DNA from: Rhodocollybia butyracea
Lineage: Eukaryota > Basidiomycota > Agaricomycetes > Agaricales > Omphalotaceae
NCBI GenBank assembly: GCA_015501585.1
Contig: JADNRY010000094.1
Span: forward strand, 62,001 to 126,000
Reading direction: 5' to 3'
DNA: 64,000 nucleotides
Shown here: positions 55,640-64,000 of the stretch, in pieces
How the letters are laid out: the number at the start of each line of letters is the position of its first letter
How positions within the stretch are numbered: the first letter of the stretch is position 1
Notes under the pieces: generated by a model
What the model saw: the letters and a program-made list of their open reading frames with translations, nothing else
Databases searched by the model: none
What the model was told of the DNA's origin: nothing
Made by a program: the position numbers and the translations under genes

Positions 55640-56757
55640 TCCTTGGAAAGTAGGAGTTCATATCGTCAACAACGGGCGCGAAGAGTTAGTGATACTTACT
55701 TTTGCACGGGACTAAGAAGAAGAGCATATCATGCAGGTGCATCACTATGAGATGGTGGTCGATCTAGCTGAAGAGCGTGATACAGTAATTTCCCCAGAGA
55801 TGGCCACACGAAGCTTCATTATGTAACCAGTCCATGTACCATCGTTCCTCGACTCTGTAAGCACCCCCAGGTTGTTTCTTCTCAACACCAGGACAATGAT
55901 TCGGTTTGATTTTTAGAATACCGCCTCCCCATCATTTCAGCACTGCTAAGCCCAAAAGTTGTCTCCCATAATCAAGCCCAACCTCGGCAAGCGAGCTTAA
56001 TCTAGGAGAGCTAGAAAATCTGCCAGGAGACATTAGCCAGCAGGACGCTCAGCGCTGAAAGATGGGTAAGTATCAAGTAAGTATGGTTGTTAAAACTGCA
56101 GAGAAAAACCTAGAAAAATTAGTGGCGTTGCGTCCTCCAGATATTTGCCTTGCTGCGTGTGTGCCTGTAAGCTACTTCCTAATGATTCTTACGTTGTGTC
56201 GATAACTTAGGCCGGCTTGACTTGAAGTTGGCATCGAATATTCGGCTAAATCGGACCGGGGGCCGCATTAATCTCTTTGACTCTTTCTGTCACCCGCACC
56301 GCTGGCGAATGGCTATACAAAACGCATATTTACCAGTGAGTTTTCCGATTGAAGACTAGCTTTGTCAAAATTACTAAATATGGATAGTAAGCTAGTTGTT
56401 CAAGGATCCTGCCTCCCCAGTATGATCGATTCTATCCCTTTCCTAGGATAGAATAACGCCACTAGGTTGTTGAGTCGTTGAGTCGGTGGAAATTGGGCAG
56501 ACCGTGCTACACAGGGCCACGAGTTCTGTGGAAAGTGGGCAAGCCATGCTGCAGGGCCACGAGTACACAATTGCTGCGGTCGCTGCTGCGGTCAGCGGTA
56601 GCGAAATTAGTTCTGCCGACGTGATGGCATAATGTGTGAACGCTGCGGTCAATTTTTCTTTATATTTCTTTTTGTTGTGGTTGTAGATCAGCTACCTCCA
56701 CCGTTCAAGGAGAACTGCAGCAACCCAGACTCGCAGCGCCCAAGGCTCGTTTCTCAA
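55640..56757. other. Intergenic, upstream of the membrane gene pair
   Basis: No recognised gene. Short inverted tracts (ctgcggtcgctgctgcggtcagcggtagcg near 56575) occur upstream of the membrane gene; the related cggtcgctgcagtcagcggcagtg lies upstream of pseudogene copy B at about 39636-39660, so this is part of the duplicated 5' region. Confidence 0.3.
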
Positions 56758-57763
56758 ATGTCGACCGTAATCAACTATGCACAACTCTTCGGTTGGAACT
56801 CTGTTCCAGCTGCTGCTGTATTCGCTGCTGTTTATTCGCTTCTTGCTGCCTTCTTCTTGTTCAAAATCATACGCGAGCGAAGATATGTATTGTTCATAAT
56901 GACCTCGTTCTGCCTCAGTATGTGTTTATACTTTTTTTTTCATTTTCAAGAGCCTTACGCCTATCTAGTTCGATTAACTGCTTTCATAATGCGCGCCATT
57001 TCGGCTGGTGTCTCAAGCGTTGGAGAGAACGAGGGTATCTTTATCGGTGCAGAAGTGCTCTTTTCAGTCGGTTTCTTTGGTCTGCTTTATGGCACCTATA
57101 TCCTTGTTGTGGACAGGTGCGTTGTGCTACTTCTTGTTCCATCTCCGAATTCTAATCGCGTTTCCCCGTAGGCTTGAATTATGTGACAACACAAATATTC
57201 CTATCCCTATCATCGGCACCATCCTGAACTTGGTTCGAAATCGTCGCGTTTTCCGCATTTGCCTCGTGATTTGCGTGGCTTTGGGTATCACTGGTATCGA
57301 CATAACCTCCGCGAACTTAACAAGTACCGTTGGGACCGATCTACGAAAAGCTAGTGCCATCATCTTCTTGGTACTCACCATCATACAAGTCTTGCAGACT
57401 TTGGTCCTCATCGCAGCCGAACACCGAGGTATGTTCCCCAGCCACCACTTGCTAAACTCAAAAATCTAACAAACCTCCCAACGTTTAGATAAAGATTCTC
57501 TGAAATACACATCGACCTCATTTGGCGCCAAACACGCTCCTTTGCTCTTTGGAGTTATTGCGCTGATGCTGCTCATACGCGAGATTTTCTCCGTCGCCAC
57601 GTTAAATCAATTCTCGAAGGCCAACAACGAGCACTTTTGGTATCCTCTTGTCGCGGTTCCGGAGCTTATCTGTGTCCTGGTCTATGCTATTCCCGGAGTG
57701 ATTCCTCCAAAAGTTCCTCCAAAAGTAACTGAGACGACGGATCTGCCTATGTACACCAAGTAG
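56758..57763 (+). CDS. Multi-pass membrane protein, intact paralogue 1
   Basis: Four exons: 56758-56917, 56969-57116, 57172-57428, 57489-57763; all junctions are GT..AG and in phase. The protein starts MSTVINYAQLFGWNSVPAAA and ends VPPKVTETTDLPMYTK, about 279 residues, with about seven hydrophobic helices: VFAAVYSLLAAFFLF, a segment after RERRYV, VLFSVGFFGLLYGTYILVV, FRICLVICVALGITGI, a segment around IIFLVLTIIQVLQTLVLI, LLFGVIALMLLIREIF, and YPLVAVPELICVLVYAIPGV. Signature bits are RLELCDN after helix 3, LRKAS before helix 5, and the PGVIPP tail. Such seven-helix proteins are common in fungi and may correspond to a Pfam DUF family; the function is unknown. Paralogues at 58431 (intact) and two relics at 36225 and 39744 make a local expansion. 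Confidence 0.9.
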
Positions 57764-57954
57764 TAGTCGAGGTAATGAATTACTCTAGGGTATATGTACC
57801 TTCTTCGTCGCACTCACCTTCTCGATGTGCGGACCTTAGTACCCTCTTTATGATTTGTTTCTGCGTTGGACCCAGTGTTTCTATCTAGGAATCGGTCGTT
57901 CAATACGCGCGCTTCCTTCTTATGTATGTCTTAATGGTAATGGAAACCATATTA

Positions 57955-58200
57955 CCTGCTGTTCTGTCCGCCGGTGCCCAAGCAACGGATCAGTTTCTCA
58001 GATGAAGACACCGACGCTGGTCAAAGCTACTCCTACGACTCCAAATCCGGAATTGGTCGCTACTCAGAGACTCGGGTCCTCTCACAGGACTTCTTGTCTT
58101 GATACCAGCGTAAGTTGCAAGCTGCCGAAAATTTTTTCCATCATTCAAAACACGTAGTGCCATTTGAGCTAAAGATAGGCAAAAGAGTATAGGAGAGCAT
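57955..58200 (+). other. Conserved tail segment duplicated behind two membrane genes
   Basis: The frame PVPKQRISFSDEDTDAGQSY then SYDSKSGIGRYSETRVLSQ ends in TGA near 58102. The same segment follows pseudogene copy A (37000-37205). It looks like the hydrophilic C-terminal exon of a different gene that was duplicated together with the membrane gene; the rest of that gene is not visible. Confidence 0.4.
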
Positions 58201-58376
58201 ACAAATTACCGTATTATGGCTATCGGTGCGTTTATTCGTCGCTACGCCCCGGCCCGCAAGGTAGAGCGGTTAACGGTTACCTTATCTGGTTCTTCCGTCT
58301 TCCCTGGACTGTGTAGGTGTTTGAACGCTTAGAAACAACGTGCGTTGAGAACCTCCCGCTGGAGGCCAGAATTTAC

Positions 58377-58384
58377 TATAAATA
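58377..58384 (+). promoter_or_regulatory. TATA-like box of membrane gene paralogue 2
   Basis: tataaata lies about 47 bp upstream of the ATG at 58431, with a short leader between. It is the only such motif near the start. Confidence 0.4.
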
Positions 58385-58430
58385 TGTGGCCTTCAGCGGG
58401 TGTTCTCTAGCATATCTGCCTCACTCAAAT

Positions 58431-59460
58431 ATGTCTGCTTCAAGTTCTGACTCGGACGCTCCCATCAACTACGCCGCGCTCATTGGGTATAAATCCATAC
58501 CAGCAGCAGTCATTTTCGCGCTGTGTTACCTTCCTCTCTGTATCTGGTTTATCCCAAAACTTCTGACGAGACGTACATATGTCATCTCGACGCTAACTCT
58601 GTTTTGTTCAAGTGAGTGTTATGATTCTTCCAAGTAATAGGTCGGAACTGATATATACTATCAATCTTTACTAGTGCGACTGACTGCTTTCATCCTTCGG
58701 GTGGTCCTTATCGCATCAAAAAACGTTGGACAAGACAAGAACGTGTTAATTGTCGCCGAGGTTTTCTTTTCCATTGGCTTTTTTGGATTGCTCTTCGCTG
58801 CATACGGGCTCGTTGTCGACCGGTAAGAATCACTCAAACAGAGATACGTGACCTGCATGACTGATTGATTTTTCTGACAGCCTTGAGCTCTGTGAAGCTC
58901 GTGCTCCTCCGAAATACGAGAATCCTTTCAACCTACTGACTCGTAACCGCCGACTTTTTCACCTGGTGGCAGTAGCGGCGTTGATCATGGGCATAATTGG
59001 AATCACCGACTCAACAGGTAGCTCATCCTCGCCGAGCTCAAGCGGAACAGCATTAAGAAGAGCCAGTGTGGCTGTCTTCTTGGTCCTCACCCTGGTTCAA
59101 GCATATCAGACTTTTGTGCTTGTGAGGACTGAACGTTCAGGTGCGATTGACTATCCTTATCACAAATCTCTCCTTAACAACCTTCCAGAGAATCCTATCC
59201 TCCATGCCCAAAATCTCGGGGACTCTATTGGGTCGACCCATGGCTCGATAATTTTTACCGTCATGGCTGGCCTGCTAATCATACGAGAGATCTATATGGT
59301 AGCAACCATAGGTTCCATAACTCTCTCCAACAAGGAGGATATGTGGTATCCTTTGGTTGCTCTCCCAGAGCTTCTTTGTGTCGCCCTGTACGTCGCTCCT
59401 GGAGTCATTCCTCCTCCTGTCCCAATAGCATACGCCAGTGCGATCTCTCAGTACGCATAA
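58431..59460 (+). CDS. Multi-pass membrane protein, intact paralogue 2
   Basis: Three exons: 58431-58611, 58675-58822, 58881-59460. The first two intron positions match paralogue 1; the third intron of paralogue 1 is absent. The protein starts MSASSSDSDAPINYAALIGY, about 302 residues, with about seven hydrophobic helices, e.g. IPAAVIFALCYLPLCIWFI, VAEVFFSIGFFGLLFAAYGL and FLVLTLVQAYQTFVL. Shared signatures are VVDRLELCE, LRRASVAVFLVL and YPLVALPELLCVALYVAPGV. The loop after helix 4 is longer (GSSSSPSSSGT), and the loop before helix 6 adds about 30 residues. Divergence from paralogue 1 is large, so the duplication is old. Function unknown. Confidence 0.9.
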
Positions 59461-60232
59461 GTAGCAGATGATTAGATGGTTTCCTACACTACACACCACG
59501 AACTAATTACAGTCCTTCATACTCACTCGTTTTTGATACTTTCAATAAACCGCGTAGGTCGGGATATAATATATACACTTCTGTAGAGTGATTAATACCG
59601 TTGTAGATTGCTCTTAGAGCTACCAGAGAGCTCCTATGTTTCGATGAAAGATCCGAGGCTCACCTCGGCTCAGCAGAACAAGTTACCATACCGAGTGATT
59701 CAGTTCCTTCCTTCTTTCCGACGAGGGACCGTACGGATTCCATATAGCGCTAATTTCTACTTCCCCTTCCCAACAAGGGGGGTATATGGCATCCTTTGGT
59801 TGCTCTTCCAGATCTTCTTTATGACGCCCTGTACGTCGCTCCTGGAGTCATTCCTCCTCCCCTCCCAATAGCATGCGACAGTAGGATCTCTTGGCAGTAC
59901 ACATAAGTAGCAGAGGATTAGTAGCGCCGCGAACTAATTAAAATCCCGTATGCTCACTCGTTTTTGATGCTTTTAATGAACCGCGTAAGTCGGGATATTT
60001 GAATATCCCATGCACTTCTGTAGAGTGATTAATACACCCGTGACTGCTCGTAGAGCTGCCAGAGAGCTCCTGTGTTTCGATGAAACACCTGAGGCTCACC
60101 TCGGCTCAGCAGAGCAAGTTACCATGCTGAGTGATTTAGTTTCTTCCTTCCTTCCGACGTGGGACCGTACGGTCTTCATATGTCTGTATTCATGGTTGCA
60201 TGTAGTGCTAATTTTTACTTCCCCCTAACAGA
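59341..60232. repeat. Tandem duplication of the 3' end of membrane gene 2
   Basis: Unit 1 (59341-59775) covers the last 120 bp of the coding region (tggtatcctttggttgctct to cagtacgcataagtagcaga) and about 310 bp downstream. Unit 2 (59790-60232) repeats the same order: catcctttggttgctcttcc, gacgccctgtacgtcgctcc, ctcactcgtttttgatgctt, cttctgtagagtgattaata, gtttcgatgaaacacctgag. Unit 2 has point changes that break its coding part. Confidence 0.85.
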
Positions 60233-60239
60233 GCACCCT

Positions 60240-60692
60240 GTAGTGAGTTTCAGTCCAAACAGAGCAAAATTAAACTAATACAGAGGGACCAGTGCAATGC
60301 AGAGCATATCACCTACATAGGAGCAGTTGCTACGATCTGAGAACATAACGTGGTCGTGTGGATGTGGATGTACAATCAATCAGCACCGAATGACCCGCTA
60401 AGTTTTCCATCGAGATCCAATAAAGTGAGCGGCAGTAAGTATACAAGCAGCAGAAAAATAGTAGGGAATTTTTCACTTAAAGAGATGGCAACTGGGATCG
60501 TGCGTATTGATTTATTAACATAGCTTTTCAGAAGACCTTGCACATTGAAATATATTTATTTCGTCCAAGCGTAATCGAACGACCACTGCCACTGCTGCGC
60601 CCAAGCATTGATGAGATGAATAGGAGGTAGTAAGCTATAGAAAAATATTGATATCAATCATCAATCTTCAGCTTGTTCATCAGTCAAAGTGA
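60240..60692. other. Intergenic, no gene seen
   Basis: AT-rich stretch without an open frame of note. Confidence 0.35.
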
Positions 60693-61621
60693 TTATCCAT
60701 TAACTCGGATGAGAGTAGACAGTAAAGGTGGAGGCGAGTGGAAAGCAACTGATCTCAAATAGTGCTCAAATTGTGCGATGGTCGAAGCGAACTGAAGCGT
60801 TACTTGGGGGTGCAGAAAAGAGAGGTCTTTCAGACACTTTTCTCCAAGTCCCACTAGCCAAACTCCAGTCGAGTGGGGCCGCGTAGTAAAATCAATCAAC
60901 CTGGAAAGACCGTGGGTTCTCAAATAAAATTTCGCAGTCGCACTAGCAAGAGTTTGACCGCCCGCGATAACGTTTAAGGTGCGAAGCACGACCATATCAA
61001 TCAGGTTCGGCGCACGTGGTATAAATCCCTAGTACTTGCATTCTGAAGTTATCACCTCCCAATACGAGAAAAGGAGATAAGAAAAAAAACTCACTCAAAC
61101 TAGACCTTGCTTGGACCTTCTACCGAAGGCCAATTCCAGGGTGTCACGCTGTGTACCAGGTTACAGTAGATATAGTTGGGCAGATGGAAGACCTGCTAAT
61201 AGGCTGGAGGCATACTCAGCATGACTTTCGCGTTCAGCCCACTGACCCATACACAACACGTTCCCAGGCCCAGAAAAAGAGTGAGCGACATGGTATTCGA
61301 GCTCAGGCTGAGTTCGTGTTCACTTTGAAACATAGGAAGAACGGTCATGGATGTTGGGGAACGTTGTGAAAGAGGCTGGGCACCGAATAGAATTAGGCCA
61401 AGGTAAGGTGACGATTTTGAACGCATTGTGTATTCTTCCAAACTTGCTAAACCCATAATGGTCGCAACACCTAGGCCAAGGCTTGATGGTGAAGCAATCG
61501 CTGTATATAGGCTCCAGATCTCGAACGACCTGATATGTTTCGGAGTGGCTCTTAGCCTTTTCAGTGCAAGAAATGGCCGGTAGAGCTTCGAATAGTGTAC
61601 TAGAAGCTCAGGGTCTGGCAT
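60693..61621 (-). CDS. Hypothetical gene, weak support
   Basis: Two open frames on the minus strand can be joined by a GT..AG intron (gtgagttttttttc near 61095 to gcaagtactag near 61030). The first starts MPDPELLVHYSKLYRPFLAL; the second contains FYLRTHGLSRLIDFTTRPHS and ends STLIRVNG. A stop in the first frame upstream of the proposed splice makes the model uncertain. The Leu-rich, short-helix texture resembles F-box-associated proteins of mushrooms, but no F-box is visible. It may be a relic. Confidence 0.25.
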
Positions 61622-62830
61622 GACCTATTGTGGCTAGGCGGGGCTGTGACCGGCGAGTTTGTTCGGGATTGTGTCAAGTTATCGGCATTGAGCACCGGTC
61701 AGGGCGCTCTGGCTGTTAAAGTGAGTGGTATTGGCTTGGAAACTGAGGTTGGTTTGGTACTGCTAGATATTAAGCTTTTAAGGGTTCGAAGATGCGATGA
61801 TGATCACTAACCAGAACTGGTGGTGGTGGTGGTGACTTAGGAACTAAGTCATACTTGAATCATGCGTTTTCGAAGTTGACGCCCAGCGCCGTGCACGCTT
61901 TTATTCTTGTTTTCTTCTTAATTTTGCTTTGACTCTTCTTTGCTCAGCGCTCAGCCTTTAGGACCACTATTTAGCATCAACATGCCGACAACTCAGCGCT
62001 GGCTCTCCTCCTTCCACGTTCCGATGAATAGACCCTGATTACTGGAATACGAACTTCAAAATGCATCAGTCACACTGGTACTTCAAGCACACTCGTCATG
62101 TCGCGTGTTAAATCTGAGCGCTGCCAGTGGGTGCTGAAAGGTGCTGAAGCACCGCAGCCTGATAGACAGTCACATAGCCTTAGTTCTTGAAGCTGTTGAA
62201 CATCATGATTGTGGATCTCATCATCTCCCGTGGCCTAACCATTATTTCCTAATTCAAACGTATATTCCAATCTAATAATGAGACTGAGATTGGAATCGAG
62301 TTTCACAGGAATTTGGCTATTCGAGAAGCTCTCTTCGATACCGAAGTAATAGGCCTGCACGCGAACTCCTCGGAAACTTCCCGATAGTCCTCTTTTTGAC
62401 ATCCAATCCCACATATCAACAACTTGACTGACAAGTTACCGCCAGCGCTATCTGCTATGGATGGACCGCGAAAGGCAGCCTTTCCTTGGAACGCTCGAGT
62501 TCGCCATTCATACATGTCAATCTTTCCAAACATGGCTGTCATGTCATCGGCCTTGAAACCTTCGCGCCTCATTGGCATTCCTTCATCAGTCTTTCATATG
62601 TCTCCATCTCAATATCGGCGCAGACTTGCTATACTGATAGTCCAAACGCTTGGGTGCGCCCGAAGGAGAATGCTGATGCTTGAAAACTATTTAAGCTGGT
62701 CAAATCCACATCGAAAGACATCAATTCGTTCTCTCTTTCAATCTTTGTTCTCTTTCGGCCAGGTTGCCTTTCAAGCCTCTTTTTTCAACTTTCGTTCGTT
62801 CTCTCACAATCTTTACGCCCACATCAACAG
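61622..62830. other. Intergenic, upstream of the secreted protein gene
   Basis: No supported gene; a 92-codon minus frame at 62303-62578 has no recognisable motif. From about 62685 the plus strand carries a TATA-like actatttaag and then CT-rich tracts (gttctctctttcaatctttg), typical of a fungal core promoter, for the gene at 62904. Confidence 0.4.
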
Positions 62831-62884
62831 GTAATGCAGGTCCTCGATATTGTTGCTCATTGCTAACTTTGTACACATTTACAG
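62831..62884 (+). other. Probable 5' UTR intron of the secreted protein gene
   Basis: AACAG|gtaatg at 62831, branch-point-like tgctaact and tttacag at 62884: a 54-bp intron with all fungal signals, 19 bp before the start codon. Confidence 0.55.
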
Positions 62885-62903
62885 TCAACACAGTTAGATC
62901 ATC

Positions 62904-63971
62904 ATGTTCACCAAACTTGCTTTGCTTTCTGTTGCCGCTTTAGCCGGTAATGTTATTGCTGCACCTATCAACCCCAAGACTCAGAGCCTGGGTAAACATA
63001 TTGGTCTTACATCTGGTGATCTTGAGATTGACCTTCTCTCGCAGCTCGTCGCTACTTTTCTTTCGATAACTACGACGGTATCTCCAGTTTCAATGGTTTC
63101 GATAACTTCTACGGCGTAGACAACTTCTCTGGATTCGTCAGCAGCCAGGTCGTAGTCGAGCAACAAGAAGAGGTTGTTTGCCAATCCATCAGCATCGAGA
63201 TTGTCCAGCAGAGACTCCTCGTGCTACAGGAAATGGCCAGACGGTGAGTCCCAATGCATTCAGACAGGCGATGACCACTCATAATCATTTTCAGGATCAT
63301 CACCGAACAGATTTGCGAGGTCGAAACCCAAACCGTTGGTACGTATGAGTGGACACCCCTGTGTTAATGTTGATATTGATTTTCATCCTCGTTCAGTCTT
63401 CCAGCAATTCGTTTCTTCCTGCAGCCAGTTCTCCTCTGACTTGCTTCGTACTTCCGGTCGTCACGTTGGATTCGACTCCAACATCGTCAGCCACTTCGGA
63501 AGCATCGTCAACTCTGACGGGTCTCTCTCTACCGTAAGTGGTTCGATTTGACCATGTCAGTATATTTCTAACACCAACTATCAGGATGACCTCGGTTTCT
63601 GTGGACTTGAAGCTGGCCAAAGTATTGTCGTTCCTACTGGAAACAACTGGGACAGCACGACTTCTCCTTCATCGTGCGGTAATGCTTACAGTGCCGCTCT
63701 TAGCGCCTCCAGTAGCATGCCTATTACACCTGCTGCACCTGCTACACCTGTAACGCCTGTTACGCCTATTACGTCTGTTAGCGCCGACAACAGCACCCTC
63801 CCCGCTGTCGCTTCCAACAGCACTGTTGCTGCTGCTACGCCCGTTCTTACCTCTGATAGCAGCAGCGCAACAGACAGCTCTTCCAACAGCACTGTCGCTA
63901 CCCCTGTTATCACCTCCGATAGCAGCAGCGCAACTGACAGCTCCTCCAACAGCACTAGCGCTAGCTCTTAA
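62904..63971 (+). CDS. Small secreted protein with Ser/Thr-rich C-terminus
   Basis: Five exons: 62904-62991, 63045-63243, 63295-63338, 63397-63533, 63595-63971; all GT..AG and in phase, about 280 residues. The N-terminus MFTKLALLSVAALAGNVIAA is a classical signal peptide, followed by APINPK. The middle is a helical region with paired Cys (VVEQQEEVVCQSISIEIVQQ, ITEQICEVETQTV, FVSSCSQFSSDLL) and the motif DSNIVSHFGSIVNSDGSLST. The last roughly 90 residues are low-complexity Pro/Thr/Ser (PITPAAPATPVTPVTPITSV, then two SDSSSATDSSSNST blocks), likely O-glycosylated. It ends in SASS with no hydrophobic GPI signal, so secreted and not anchored. Function unknown; secreted proteins of this type are common in wood- and litter-associated Agaricomycetes. 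Confidence 0.88.
63880..63960 (+). repeat. Duplicated Ser-rich segment in the secreted protein
   Basis: Two adjacent copies of a roughly 66-bp unit (gatagcagcagcgcaacaga then cagctcttccaacagcact) encode SDSSSATDSSSNST twice, at about 63856-63891 and 63919-63954. The second copy differs by a few synonymous or near-synonymous bases. Confidence 0.75.
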
Positions 63972-64000
63972 ATGGCCTAGTCAACGGAGTCGTTCTGGTT

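Noticed and set aside
58241..58310. tRNA-like ggcccgcaaggtagagcggttaacgg considered as a tRNA gene
   Set aside because: No acceptor pairing and no T-arm could be formed.

Overview
The window is fungal and almost certainly from a basidiomycete of the Agaricomycetes. Introns are about 50-60 bp with GT..AG ends. The gene families are typical of mushrooms: NACHT-ankyrin and C2-NACHT-WD40 NLR-like genes, a multi-pass membrane protein family, and a small secreted protein. The mobile elements (Ty1/copia, hAT, Tc1-like DDE, Tad-like LINE) also fit. There is no bacterial or viral architecture. Most of the first 56 kb is repeat-rich accessory DNA in which elements are nested in each other and in NLR-like genes; the last 7.5 kb holds the only clearly intact genes.

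Layout. 1-4.5 kb: minisatellites, hAT fragments, a foldback element. 4.9-17.3 kb: a NACHT-ankyrin gene (locus 1) with a MITE in intron 2 and a copia element in exon 3. The copia element itself carries an internally deleted hAT element inside gag-pol and a minisatellite-filled TIR element inside one LTR. 17.6-18.7 kb: a solo LTR with a perfect 5-bp target duplication. 20-26 kb: a long palindrome next to about 0.9-kb inverted repeats that frame a decayed Tc1-like transposase and a SAM-like transposon protein. 28.8-29.5 kb: a MoeA/gephyrin-like gene relic. 29.6-34.9 kb: a C2-NACHT-WD40 gene on the minus strand, with frameshifts. 36-41.8 kb: relics of a membrane gene, of SMC2, and of a second membrane gene copy. 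42.0-46.9 kb: the paralogous NACHT-ankyrin locus 2, split by a young non-autonomous LTR element. 47.8-48.4 kb: a hAT MITE. 49.3-55.6 kb: a LINE on the minus strand, cut by two MITEs. 56.7-59.5 kb: two intact membrane-protein paralogues. 60.7-61.6 kb: a weak hypothetical gene. 62.9-64.0 kb: a secreted Ser/Thr-rich protein.

The two NACHT-ankyrin loci work as each other's pre-insertion site. Locus 2 shows the empty sites of the MITE and of copia; locus 1 shows the empty site of the young LTR element. This fixes the boundaries and target duplications of three insertions from one sequence. Decay in the relics shows two signatures: nonsense codons explained by C-to-T or G-to-A transitions, often at a former CGA, and 1-4-nt indels, frequently in homopolymers. 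The latter could in part be sequencing error.

All functional calls come from reading motifs; no database search was run.
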